From Prevotella sp. (GTDB lineage: Bacteria > Bacteroidota > Bacteroidia > Bacteroidales > Bacteroidaceae): a stretch of 47,920 nucleotides of DNA. A program made the position numbers and the translations under genes. The notes below the pieces were generated by a model. It searched no databases, was not told where the DNA came from, and worked only from the letters and a program-made list of their open reading frames with translations. The DNA is taken from NCBI GenBank assembly GCA_017556145.1, contig JAFZCU010000213.1, positions 1 through 47,920 on the forward strand. Direction: 5' to 3'. Of the stretch, positions 32,386 to 43,700 are shown piece after piece (within the stretch, counting starts at the first letter, position 1; each line of letters opens with the position of its first letter).

Positions 32386-33514
32386 GTTCAGACATATCGC
32401 ATTGTGGGCACTGGCGGCTGTGATGACGGTCGGCTGCGGTCCGGCATCGGAGGAGGACACAGAGTTGCCCGTACCCCCACAGCCGGGAAGCGAGACCCCC
32501 ATCGCCTTCTCCGGCAACTTGCCGGAAGAGGGTTCTGGCAGCGTCACCCGTACTGAGCCAAGAGGACTGGAAACCGTCTTGCCAGAAGGCAACAAGAAGT
32601 TCCAGGTCTGGGCTTTTAAGACTGTCGGAAACTCTACTTCTGTCCAGATTGTCATCGACGGCTATATCGTCAAATGGATTGCTAACAGTGCCAATACCAC
32701 GACCTCTAATTCCAGCAATTGGGAATATGTGAACCAGGGTACGAACCAGTCCATCAAGTACTGGGACTACTCAGCCCTGTCCTACCGTTTCTTCGGTGTG
32801 GCAGGTGCCAGTTCAACCAATACCATTACTGGGGCTTATAAGCCCAGTGATGACAATCCTCAATGGTACGAGCTGGTTTATGAGAGCGATGCCACTAATC
32901 CCGCCGCCACGCCTTACTACAGCCACCTGTGGGTCGGTGGTAGCGATCAATACGGCCAGCCGGTACGGTTGGAGTTTATCCAGCCTCTGTCGAAAGTACG
33001 CTTCAAGTTCATCTTCGAGGATCCCACTCAAGCCAGCACTACTGAGCTGACTGCAAAGAGTTTCCGTCCTACCAACGGCACATCCATCAAGATGAAGGGA
33101 GATGTGTCGGTCAGCTATCCTCTGACGGGGGATGCCTCTGAGACGTTTGCCGCCACTGCTGAGGCTGAAGGTATGACAGATTTCACGCTGGACTATTATG
33201 AGTCGGTGGGATATGATAATAGCAATCCCTCGAAAGTCATAGAACCCTATTTGGGTGCTGATGCCACCAAGACTCGTCAGGAGTACAGCGTGCTCCCAGT
33301 CTCCGGTCAGGGCACCTACACACTCACGGTCAGTGTGAACGGAGAGCCAAAGACTACCGTTGTGCCTGCCGAATTTATGGAGTGGAAGCCCGGCTACCAG
33401 TACACGTATATCTTTAAGGTACACGTGGATAAGGGTGTTAGCATCAGTTCTGTGCAGGCGGCTTTTACGACGTGGTCGTTTTATGCTACCGACCACACGG
33501 TGTATAATTGGTGA
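32372..33514 (+). CDS. Fimbrillin-like lipoprotein 4
   Basis: The product is 380 residues starting at GTG 32372, which lies within the heptamer repeat. No downstream ATG would keep the signal peptide MNSRRFRHIALWALAAVMTVGC (C22 lipobox). R60 in GSVTRTEPRG fits the Arg-cleavage position. Fimbrillin blocks are present: SSNWEYV, SIKYWDYSALSYRFFGVAG and EWKPGYQYTYIFKV. It is about half the length of fimbrillins 1-3 and lacks their C-terminal extension, so it may be a minor or basal subunit. Its TGA stop starts the next heptamer tract. Composition is GC-richer than fimbrillins 2 and 3. Confidence 0.82.
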   Translation: MNSRRFRHIALWALAAVMTVGCGPASEEDTELPVPPQPGSETPIAFSGNLPEEGSGSVTRTEPRGLETVLPEGNKKFQVWAFKTVGNSTSVQIVIDGYIVKWIANSANTTTSNSSNWEYVNQGTNQSIKYWDYSALSYRFFGVAGASSTNTITGAYKPSDDNPQWYELVYESDATNPAATPYYSHLWVGGSDQYGQPVRLEFIQPLSKVRFKFIFEDPTQASTTELTAKSFRPTNGTSIKMKGDVSVSYPLTGDASETFAATAEAEGMTDFTLDYYESVGYDNSNPSKVIEPYLGADATKTRQEYSVLPVSGQGTYTLTVSVNGEPKTTVVPAEFMEWKPGYQYTYIFKVHVDKGVSISSVQAAFTTWSFYATDHTVYNW

Positions 33515-33556
33515 AGAGTGAAAAGTGAATAGTGAATAGTGAAAAGTGAAGAGGTG
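33511..33556 (+). repeat. Heptamer repeat between fimbrillin-like 4 and 5
   Basis: The units are GTGAAGA, GTGAAAA, GTGAATA, GTGAATA, GTGAAAA, GTGAAGA and then GGTGATA. It starts at the TGA stop of the previous gene and continues to about 12 nt before the ATG of the next. Confidence 0.9.
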
Positions 33557-33568
33557 ATATATAGGACG

Positions 33569-34792
33569 ATGAGATGGTTGCTGCTGTTGGCCGTTGTGCT
33601 GCTGCTGAATGCCTGCTCTGATGACCCGACGCCAGAAGGACAGCGGGTTAAGGTGGAGGCATTGTCATGCTCCACAGGCTTTGAGGAGGTGGGCAACAGT
33701 TCCGCCCGCACCACTCGCGCCTGGAATCCATCACCCTACGTCACCTATGATGTCATCTATGGCACCAACGGCATGTTCGCTGACCAGAAGGATCTGGTGA
33801 ACAAGTCTATCTATACGTTCTTCACTAACGATGAAAAGGACAACCAGGAGGGTATCCTCTATTTCAGGGAAACAGAAAGCAAGTGGTATCTGAATACGGA
33901 GATAGAGAGCAGCGGCTCTTTGCCTTATCAGGTCTATGGCTATATCCCCAAAGAGGATGCAGAGGGGGCCAGTATTGCTCCCTTGGAGAACAGTTATAGC
34001 ACTGGTGCCGTGCTGACCATCAACGGCCTCAGTACCGTTACCCCCAGCGATGTCTGCGTCATCATCGGGGCAAAGGATGGAATAGCGGACAATAATTCAT
34101 ACGATGAGAATGTGTCATATGAAGTTACCGGCTTTGCTCCTGGTAAGTTTGACGTTAGTTTCGTAGGCGGTGATCATGCGACGAACTACATCTTCCTGCT
34201 CTTCGACCACCTCTACTCCTCGCTGCGCTTCAGCTTTACCGTCGATGCTAACTACAACAAACTGCGTACCATCAGGCTGCGCAAGTTAGAGTTGATAGCC
34301 TATGCCGACGACCACGGCGGCGGTGTGAAGGCCAAATACAACGCCACCATTACCCTCAGGAAGAACGAAAGTGGCACATCACCCATCGTGGGGAGTATCA
34401 GGTTCACCCCCGACAACAGTAGTGCCTATGTTGCCCCCACGAAGCTCTATGAGGGCGAGTTGACGTTAACCACCTCACCGTCTGACTTCTTGGGCTGCTT
34501 CGTGCCCGGTGTCAATACCTATTTCAAGTTGCGCAGCACCTACGACGTCTACGATAAGAACTTTACCGAGGCACATCCGGAAGGCAACCTCATCCGTCAG
34601 GGCTGTCAGGCCGAGAATACCATTGACCTGCGCGACAAGTTCGGATCCTATATGGATTACGATAACAATACCGGCATATACCGTACCCGACGCGGTTACT
34701 GCTATACGTATAACATCATGGTTCAGCCCACCTATCTGTATATGCTCTCAGAGCCAGATGTGGACAACCCGACGATAACAATAGGAAGTTGA
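33569..34792 (+). CDS. Fimbrillin-like lipoprotein 5
   Basis: The product is 407 residues from ATG 33569 (MRWLLLLAVVLLLNAC, C16 lipobox). In-frame GTG codons upstream lie in the heptamer repeat and would put extra charged residues before the signal. R47 and R50 (SARTTRAWNP) match the cleavage pattern. The body is beta-rich (LPYQVYGYIPKED; FLLFDHLYSSLRFSFTVDANYNKLRTIRLRKLEL), like Mfa-type accessory fimbrillins, with weaker similarity to fimbrillins 1-3. It ends 4 nt into the start of the giant gene (TTGA), so the two are translationally coupled, suggesting it works next to that protein. Confidence 0.75.
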   Translation: MRWLLLLAVVLLLNACSDDPTPEGQRVKVEALSCSTGFEEVGNSSARTTRAWNPSPYVTYDVIYGTNGMFADQKDLVNKSIYTFFTNDEKDNQEGILYFRETESKWYLNTEIESSGSLPYQVYGYIPKEDAEGASIAPLENSYSTGAVLTINGLSTVTPSDVCVIIGAKDGIADNNSYDENVSYEVTGFAPGKFDVSFVGGDHATNYIFLLFDHLYSSLRFSFTVDANYNKLRTIRLRKLELIAYADDHGGGVKAKYNATITLRKNESGTSPIVGSIRFTPDNSSAYVAPTKLYEGELTLTTSPSDFLGCFVPGVNTYFKLRSTYDVYDKNFTEAHPEGNLIRQGCQAENTIDLRDKFGSYMDYDNNTGIYRTRRGYCYTYNIMVQPTYLYMLSEPDVDNPTITIGS

Positions 34793-37700
34793 AACTAAGA
34801 TATACCATAATAAGCTTGATGATGCTCCTGGCTGCAGTGACGGTCAGGGCGCAGGATACTACCCCGACTACCCCGGAAACGACTGACCCACAGACAGGAC
34901 AGTCGACCCAGTCAGCATCTCCGATAAAGATTGCCGGAAACGTGTATGGCGGCGGTAAAGCCGGTGCTATGACGGGTAGCACAAAGGTCACTGTGTATGC
35001 CGGCGACCTGAACGAGGTGTATGGCGGTGCGCAGATGGCCAATGTGGGTGGTTCCACTTTCGTCAACATCGACGGTGCGCATGCCTCCGACAATATCATC
35101 ATCAACAAAGTTTATGGTGGCAATGATGTTGCAGGAACGATCGGTCATGCCACGACGCTGCCCACAGAGCTGGAAGAGGTTGAGACGGTGGAAGGCACGG
35201 GCAGCACGACTGCCAACGGGAAAAGCGACATCGACAATACCTGGAGTGCCTTCGTCCGTACGAGTACGACGCAGGAAAACGGGAAGGACAAATACAGGGT
35301 TATCATCGGTAGCCTCTTTGGAGGCGGTAACGGTGATTACGACTATGCATCTGGTCCCTATGCCAACATGACCAAGCCCCTACTTGGCAAAGCTTATTTA
35401 GAGCTGAAAGGCGGTTGCATCGCCCATGTCTATGGCGGCGGTAACAATGCGACGGTCACGGGCAATACGACCCTCTGTATCAACAACCAGGGTAGTGTTC
35501 TTGCGGATTTGCTGACTGATGATGAGAAGACGCCTGCCAATTTCCTGAAACTTGCAAATAGACTGGGACTCAGCACTTCGCAATCTGACGAAAGTATCCT
35601 GACATATCATTTTGCCCGTGTCTTTGGTGGCAACAACAAGGCCGAGATGGCCATCATGCCGAAATGGAATCTGAAGAAAGGAAATATCCGCGATCTCTAC
35701 TCAGGCGGTAATGAAGGTAAGATGACCTCACCGACTGGCATTATGCTTGAGATACCGGTGAACTCTGATATTATGGCATATAACGTCTACGGTGGCTGTC
35801 GCAAGGCTAACGTGGAGCCTTTGAGCAACGGCACCTTGGTAGACCATGTATCGAATTTGTCAGGTTACTATTTCCCCAAGGACTTTGCTGCCCGTGTCAT
35901 TATTCGTGGCGGCGACATTTACAATGTGTATGGCGGTAACGACATATCCGGAAAGGTGTACTTCGGCAATGCCGTGGGCATCTATACCAGCATCAAGGGC
36001 AATGTCTATGGCGGTGGTAACGGCTCGTATGCTTATACCGACAATGCCGATTTGAAAGATGCAGAAGACTACCGTGACTACTATTATAACCCAGATAACG
36101 TGCTTCAGGAAGCAGGTGTTACCGTCACTGACAATACTCTGAAGTCAGCGACGGCTCTCAACTATTTCCGTCCTAATGCCGAGCAGGTGTCTATCTGCGT
36201 GGCGGGAAGAGTTGAAGGCGAGGGCGCTTCGCAAGTGATTACTCCTACTATTATCCACGGCTCCGTATTCTGTGGCGGTAATAGTGCCACATTGAAGCAA
36301 ATCAATATAACTAAGCCATTAGTAGAGCTGAAGATCGGTTATTATGCCATCATGGACAAGGTGTTCCTTGGCTGCAACGGCGAGAACATGATAGATGAGG
36401 ACGTCTTGAAACTATATGCTGGCAATGTGTCTGTCGGGCAATCTTCCTACCCATTCAGTCAGATGGACTTGACTGAGTCTGCTACTTTCAAGAAGTACAT
36501 GGAAGGCTGTGCGATGGATATCATACCAAGCGTGGTGTTCGAAAACACAATAAATGGTGACCGCCATACCTACATTGACTACACCAGTTCCGTTGGATCG
36601 TTCTATTGTGGCGGCAATGTCGGTAGCATGACGGGCGCGGGAACCACCACCATCGACTTCGACCATAAGATTATTGTCTACGACAAGTTGGTGGGTGGCT
36701 GCAACAACGCCATCGTAAAGGCAACCGACAATAATGCGCTTTATGAGGGCGGTCTTATCGGTTTGAATAATGATCCTACGGGTAACAAGCTGGTGCTCAA
36801 CCTCTCTGGCCTGAAGATTGAGCCAAAGCGGTGGGCTGTTCAGAGAGATGCCGACTATAAGCCTGTCCTGACCAATGGCCAGCCGACTTATCTGTTCACC
36901 GACGGTACCAACTACAATCTGACTGAACCCGCTCCAAACCGCCACCACTATCTTGAGTGGAACACCGTCGACAGCCGTACTTATAATACCGGAACAAAGA
37001 AATACACCGAGGTGCCAGCGGTGGAGCCTAACTCATCCACTGTATTCAACACTGCTGACCTTTACCGTCGTCTCTATGGTGGCAACATCTACGGTGGCTG
37101 TTGTGAGAGCGGTATCGTCAACGGCAATGTGGTCATTAACCTGAATGCCACCATCGTAGAACGCTCCTTGCTTTTCGACTCCGTGAAAGTGGACAAGGTG
37201 TTTGGTGAGGAAGACATCCTCTATGGTGAAACCCAGACCCAGGAACCAACCTATACGATTGAAGAGCGCCGCACGGGTGTCATCCTCGGCCGGCAGGGTA
37301 TGGACGTGTTCGGCTCGGCACTCAACGTGTTCGGTGGTGGTAAGGGTAAGAAAACAGAGATCTGGGGCAGCACCACTGTCAACCTGAATCAGGGCTACAC
37401 CTTCCAGATATTCGGAGGCAGTGAGGAGGGTGTCATCGGCAAGCCTATCGTTGACGGGAATGATGCCGTCATCACTACGGATAATAGCGATGGCATCATT
37501 GATACCAATGGCACTTACCACTTCAACGGCAGGACCTATACAAACAATCCAGCCTATAGCTGTTACGTGAATCTTCGGGGCAACAGGGCCGGTGTTTCCA
37601 AGAAAGCCGACCAGAGCGAGGAGATGGCCGAGTGCGAGTTTATGTATGGTGGCGGTTTCTTCGGTCCCATTCTCGGCAATACCGTTGTCAACCTGGGTAA

Positions 37701-40700
37701 GGGTCGTGTCTTCAACAGTTTTGGTGGTTCGTGTAATGCTGACATCCTTGGCCATGCTGAGTTATACATGGGTCGGCAGGTGAAAGCTGCGAATATGAAT
37801 CGCCTGGCGTTGTTGGCCCAAAACAGTCTGCTGAGTAAGGATACATGCTATGTGGATGGCTTCCCTTGGGTGCGCGACATGGTGTACGGTGGCAATGACC
37901 TGGGTGGAAGAATCCTGAGCGAGGTGAGCTTCAAGGACCGTGTGCGCAAAACCACGGATCCCTACGGCCTCAATGTGCTTGGTATGGTGCATAAATACAA
38001 TGCCTCCACAAACACTGATCCCGACGTGCTCACCGCCAGTGCCTATGTGGAGTATCTGGAGGGACGTTCAGATGCTATCTTCGGTGGCTGCTATGGTACG
38101 TATGACTATTCCGATCCGAAATTCGAACGCTATACCTATACGCAGGGTGAAACGGTTCCTACGGGTAAAGACCTTGGCGACTCCAAACTGGACACTAATG
38201 GTAATCCGTTGTTCTACAAGCCCCGTATAAACAACGCTTTCGTCAATTTCCGCCCCACCTATTACAATATCAACAATGTGGTGAAACGTGTCTATGGCGC
38301 AGGTCAGGGACAGTCGCGTGAGAAAGAGCGCGATTTGTTGCAGAACCGCAGTTACGTGCTCATCGACATCCCCCAGATTGCCACGACTTCAGAGTCTTCT
38401 GGGTCGTCTGATTCATCTGAGTCCTCTGAATCCTCAGAGTCTGAGAACTTCAACAAATACACAGCCATGGAGGTCTTTGGTGCCGGAGCCTGGGCTGGTG
38501 TTGGTATGAATGTGCCTGCGAAAAAGAAGACGACACCTGACGGTACTTCCGTAGAGGAGAATCCTGATAATGCCTCAGCCATTATCGACCTGGTGCGTGG
38601 TGACATCGGTGCTGTCTATGGTGCCAGCTATGAGGAAGGCGTCACGCGGCGTACGGTGGTCAACGTGCCTGCTGCACCGGCTGGTTCTCCTACAGGCACG
38701 AAAGGCTCTACCATCAAGGTTGGTAGTATCTTTGGCGGTGGTTTCGGCACCAGCAGATATTTGCCCTGCGATGCCTACGAGTCCCATGTGGAGTATCATA
38801 GCGGCGATGCCTGTTTGATTTACAACGAGAATGACAATAACCCCTTCAAGGCTCTCCAGAAGGGTGCTATCTATGGCGGTAACAATAGTAAGCGCCGCAC
38901 CCTCTATGCCAAGGTGAACATCGACGTGCCCCTGTGGCAAAGCCATATCAAATACGGCATGACCAAGGGAACGATCTACGGCTCTGGCTGTGGTGCGGAA
39001 ACCTGGTCGGAATATACTGAGGTGAATCTGAACCCCGGTGCAGATGTTTACGAGGTGTATGGCGGCGGACAAGACTCTAAGGTCCTCAATTCGGAGACAA
39101 TTTATAAGTACATCACTGACTATAAACCGGATGATTGGGGTGATGATGAAAACAATCCAACTGTGTTTACGGATGCAGACTGGGAGGCTGCCTGGAAGTT
39201 GGGCGGAGGCCTCGATCCCGCCTCTAACGTACCATACTGGCAAAACGAAGCTACGAACCTTTCCAACCCCTTGGTAAGAGTAGCAGAGGTGGATGACAGA
39301 GATTTCAGCGACCTTACGCCAGCAGATTTGGCATTAGTGCAGGGAAGGTATTGCGCTAACGTTATCATCAATGAGGGTGCCACTGTGAGAAACTATGCCT
39401 ATGGTGGTGGCTATGGTCCCGAAGCCTATGTGGCTGGCAGTACCTACGTTGCCTTGCTCGGTGGCGAAGTATGGAAAGACATCTACGCCTCAGGAACCAG
39501 TGGCTCTGTGGAGGATTATCATCGTGTAGGATATTATGATCAATCGAATCCCAGCGGATTCATGTGCAGTGCCAATGTCTATATCAAAGGTGGTACGGTA
39601 CGCAACGTGTATGGCGGCGGCTGGCGTGGTAACGTGGGAAAGCATGATGGCCTAATCAGTGATGTGGCTAATAATACCAACGACATCTTAGGCGAGGCTC
39701 ACGTTGTCATCGGTGACCTCGATGGCACCAGTCACACCAACGGCATACCATCCATTACCCGTAATGTCTACGGTGGCGGTGAGGGTGGTGTCATCTTTGG
39801 CGATGCCTATGTCACCATCAACAAGGGCTATATCGGCTATCGTTATGACGGCAGTCTCAATGATGACCAGGCCACCAAGGATTTCGACGAACGCTACGTG
39901 GCAGAACTCGACGATGCCAAGGCTGGCGATAACCAGCTTGACAAGGGCGGCAACGTGTTCGGTGGCGGCTATGTGGCCAACAGCTATGTGGATAAGTCGC
40001 ATGTCACCATGTGGGGTGGTATTGTTCGTGGCGGTCTTTATGGCGGCGGTGAGATCGGACCTATCGGCCGTGGTACGGTGAAAGAAGACGCTCCGGCACC
40101 AACGGGAACGATTACCAGCACGGATACAAGGAACAAGGCAAAAATATACAAGGGTGGTTCTACTGAGGTCTATCTCTACGACGGTCACGTCTTGCGAGAC
40201 GTATTCGGTGGTGGTCGAGGCTATGATAACTGGGGTGGTGAAGGTTGGATGACCGATGATGAAAAACTCACCATGGACCGCAGTTCGAAGGGCTATGTCT
40301 TCGGTCAGACCAACGTCCATATCTATGGTGGTGAGATTGGTACCGAAGCTGGCGTGCTGCAAGGCTACGGTAATGTGTTCGGTGGTGGTAATGAGGGATT
40401 TGTCTATAGTGCAACAGGAAAGAAAGTTGGTTCCGATAAGAGTGACCAGCACCTCACCAATGGAAAGCCGACCGATGGTGGCGGTTTCTATTACGAAGGC
40501 GGTAGTACGTCCAACCCCCTGACGCGCGACTGCTACGTGGAGGTGGCACCGAAGTGCAAGGTCACGGCTTCTGGCGGTATCTCTGGCTTTACGGCTGTAG
40601 AAGGTAAAGTCAAAGCTTCCTATTCTAAAGACGAATATGTGCCTGTGGAAGCGCTTAACCAGCTGAAGAACCGTAACGACGCGACTGCTGCAGCCCAGTG

Positions 40701-43700
40701 GGCAAAGCTCGATACCCGTGGCATCATTATCCACAACGCCCTCTTTGCAGGCGGTAACATCACCGAGGGTAGTGACAAGCTCTTTGCCAATACGATCACT
40801 GTGTATGGCAATGCCGCAGCCTCTTTGCGCGACGTTTACAACATCGACCTCATCACCCTCGGTACCGAGGACATGGGCGGTCTTTATGGTGACGGCAACC
40901 TCACGCTGGTCGATGGCTTCCGTGAGTTGCATATCGACAACTACGGCACCGACTACTATAGCTTGGACGAGACTTTGGATACCGCAGCATACTTTAGGCT
41001 GGCCGAGCGTCAGAGGGACTATTATAAGCTGAAGTACGTGACGGCATCAAGCCACACCTACGATTACTATGAGAGCAAGACCCTTCACACGTACGTTGTT
41101 AAAGACGAAGACAATAATGTTGTAAGTGAGACGCCTTATAAGAAAGGTCAGAAAATCACTGAGTCAGAATACCTCGCATTCCCTTCTGTCATTGAGGGCG
41201 GGGAAGAAAAAGGAGAAAGAAAGAACTGGGTAAAAGGTAGGAAGGCCTATCAGGATGACGACCAGATCGAGGAGAGTGAATACATCCTGATGGATGCGGG
41301 CGAGCAGGCTGCCTGGATGCTTTATGGCGTGACCAGCATCTATGCCGGCCGACCGATGAACACCATCCAGCGTGCCGATATGTGTGGCGTGTTCGGCAGC
41401 CGTATGGTGCTGAAGGGTGCACAGGACCGTGTGCCCGAGGCTGTGGACTACACCAGTTACACCATCAACCGTGTGGATGAGGTATCGCTGAACAAAAACA
41501 TCTCACAGGCGAACGACACGGGTGATGATGCTGTCCATGGCAACTACTTTGGCATCTACAATGTTGTGAACTACTTAGGTAATCTGACGAGCGACGTGTT
41601 CTTCGACGATGTGCGCAAGACGGATTCCAAACTCGATGCCAATAAAGCAACTTTTGATTATCCTGCTGCAGTTTATTATACACAAGAAGAATGTGATACA
41701 TATAATGCAGAACATGGTCTTGTTGAAGGACAAACAGGCTATAGAACTACCTCTGACATAAAAACCCCGGGTACACCACGTGCCTATGGAAGTGCCACTT
41801 ATTACCAGTGGAAAGCCGCCAAGCCCCAGGCCAAGAACCGTAATAACGGTACCAGTCACAACATGGTGGCCTTGGCATCGGGTGTCTATCTGGAAATCAA
41901 GCGTGAGGAAGGTGAAGCCACTGGTACGGACGATTGGGGCTACATTACCGGCATCGTTGAGCTCGACCTCATCAACGTGATGCAGGGCATGGGTGGCGGC
42001 TATGTCTATGCCCGCAACGAGCATGGTGTCAAGACGTGGCATTCGGAATATGGCAAGGTGACCATTTTGGACGAAAACCTTCCTGCCCGCACCTACCGAC
42101 GCTTCGAATATACAAAACCTGGGAGCAGCAAGCAGGTCATACAGACCTCCGGCAACTTTGTCCATAACACCAAGCAGATTGTGGACGACTGCTATCCCAA
42201 CAGCGGTATGTATAACCCAGACAAAGTCGCGTACGAGGATTCACCGGCCCACTACTGGTTCATCCGTGGTAGCATCTATGTTTACGACCAGTATATCTCA
42301 GCCTTTACCGGTTCTGCCAATGCCTACGCTGAGAAGGTGGAGATGCCTCTCACCATCGCCGCTGCCGCCAATGGCAGAATGACTTTGCGCGAGGTGCAGC
42401 CCAACTACTACGCCTACTACGATAAGAACGGTAACAAGCTGGGCGACAAGAGTCCAGGTGTCAATGCCGACGAGCAACTTATCATCAACAATGTCACCTA
42501 CAAGCTCAACGATCCCGTATCGTACTGGGAGTACCGTCTGATGAGCGATGCCGACAGGTCGCGCTTCGAGAAAGAGACCTATGTAGTCATCGAAGACTGC
42601 AAGGTGGGCAGCGTGGATTATCCGAAGGGAACTGTATTGACGCTTAGTGAGTATCAAAGTCTGAAGGGTACCGGTAGTGGTCCTGCCGTTACCTACACAG
42701 AGGGTGACGAGGTGAAGAATGACGGTAACTTTGAGTATTTCTTCCGTTCCTCGAACAACATCAGTCACGATACGGGCTATGTGCTCACCTACGATGTCAA
42801 TAATCCGGGTGTGTGGAACAACTACTACACCAAGACCGAAGCTCCTGCACAAGAAAACAAACTCAGCACAGCGTTGTACGACATCAGAAAGGATAAACAA
42901 GGAAATACGATCAGCAAGAGCGACTACACCGAAGGCCCCACCTTCTCACCGAAGTCAGGCAACAGTGTCTACGGCCAGGAGGAAATCATGGCAGGTAACA
43001 TCGTCTATGGTACGACCTATACCAATTATACAACCAATGTCAGTTCGAAACTTACGTCTTCAAATACTTACAAGGCTGTAGCGAATGGAACGACGCTGAA
43101 AAAAGGTAACACGTATTACACTTCTTCTACTGGTGCTGATGAATTCACGGCTTTAGGTACCGAGGTGGCAAATGGCACGAATTACTACATTGGTCAGGCC
43201 ACTGTGACGGAAAAAGCTTACGTGGTGACCAAGGAGTATTCTGTAAAGGAAAACGGTATTGAAGTGCAACACCTGAATCCCGGCACGCCTGTCTACAAGT
43301 CGAAGTACACAGATTCACAGTGGACAACCATGACCAGCGGCACCAGCCCCGCTGTTGAAGAGGCCAAGGTCTGCACGAAGCTTATCGAATTCTCTGGCAC
43401 TGACTATGTCTATGCCGGTCAGCTCCTGACAGCGGCAGAAGTAACTGCAATTAAGAACAAGTTGAAAGCCAAGAACTCCTGGACTGATGCCCAGGTTGAG
43501 GAATATCTCCAGGCTTACATTGACGATGCCTATTACTGCACGAAGAACGGTCTTTATGGCGGCAGCTACTTTGAGGCAAACAAAGCCTACCGTGCCATCG
43601 ATACCTGGTGCTCCATATCGGATGCCGACCGTGCCAACTTCGTCTACAACTACGATGCCCTCGACCTGCTTGTCGACCCAACCTACTGCGGACGTCTTGA

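Noticed and set aside
39688-40932. Minus-strand frame of 414 codons within the giant gene
   Set aside because: Shadow of a long continuous coding sequence with repeats; no start context or known motif.
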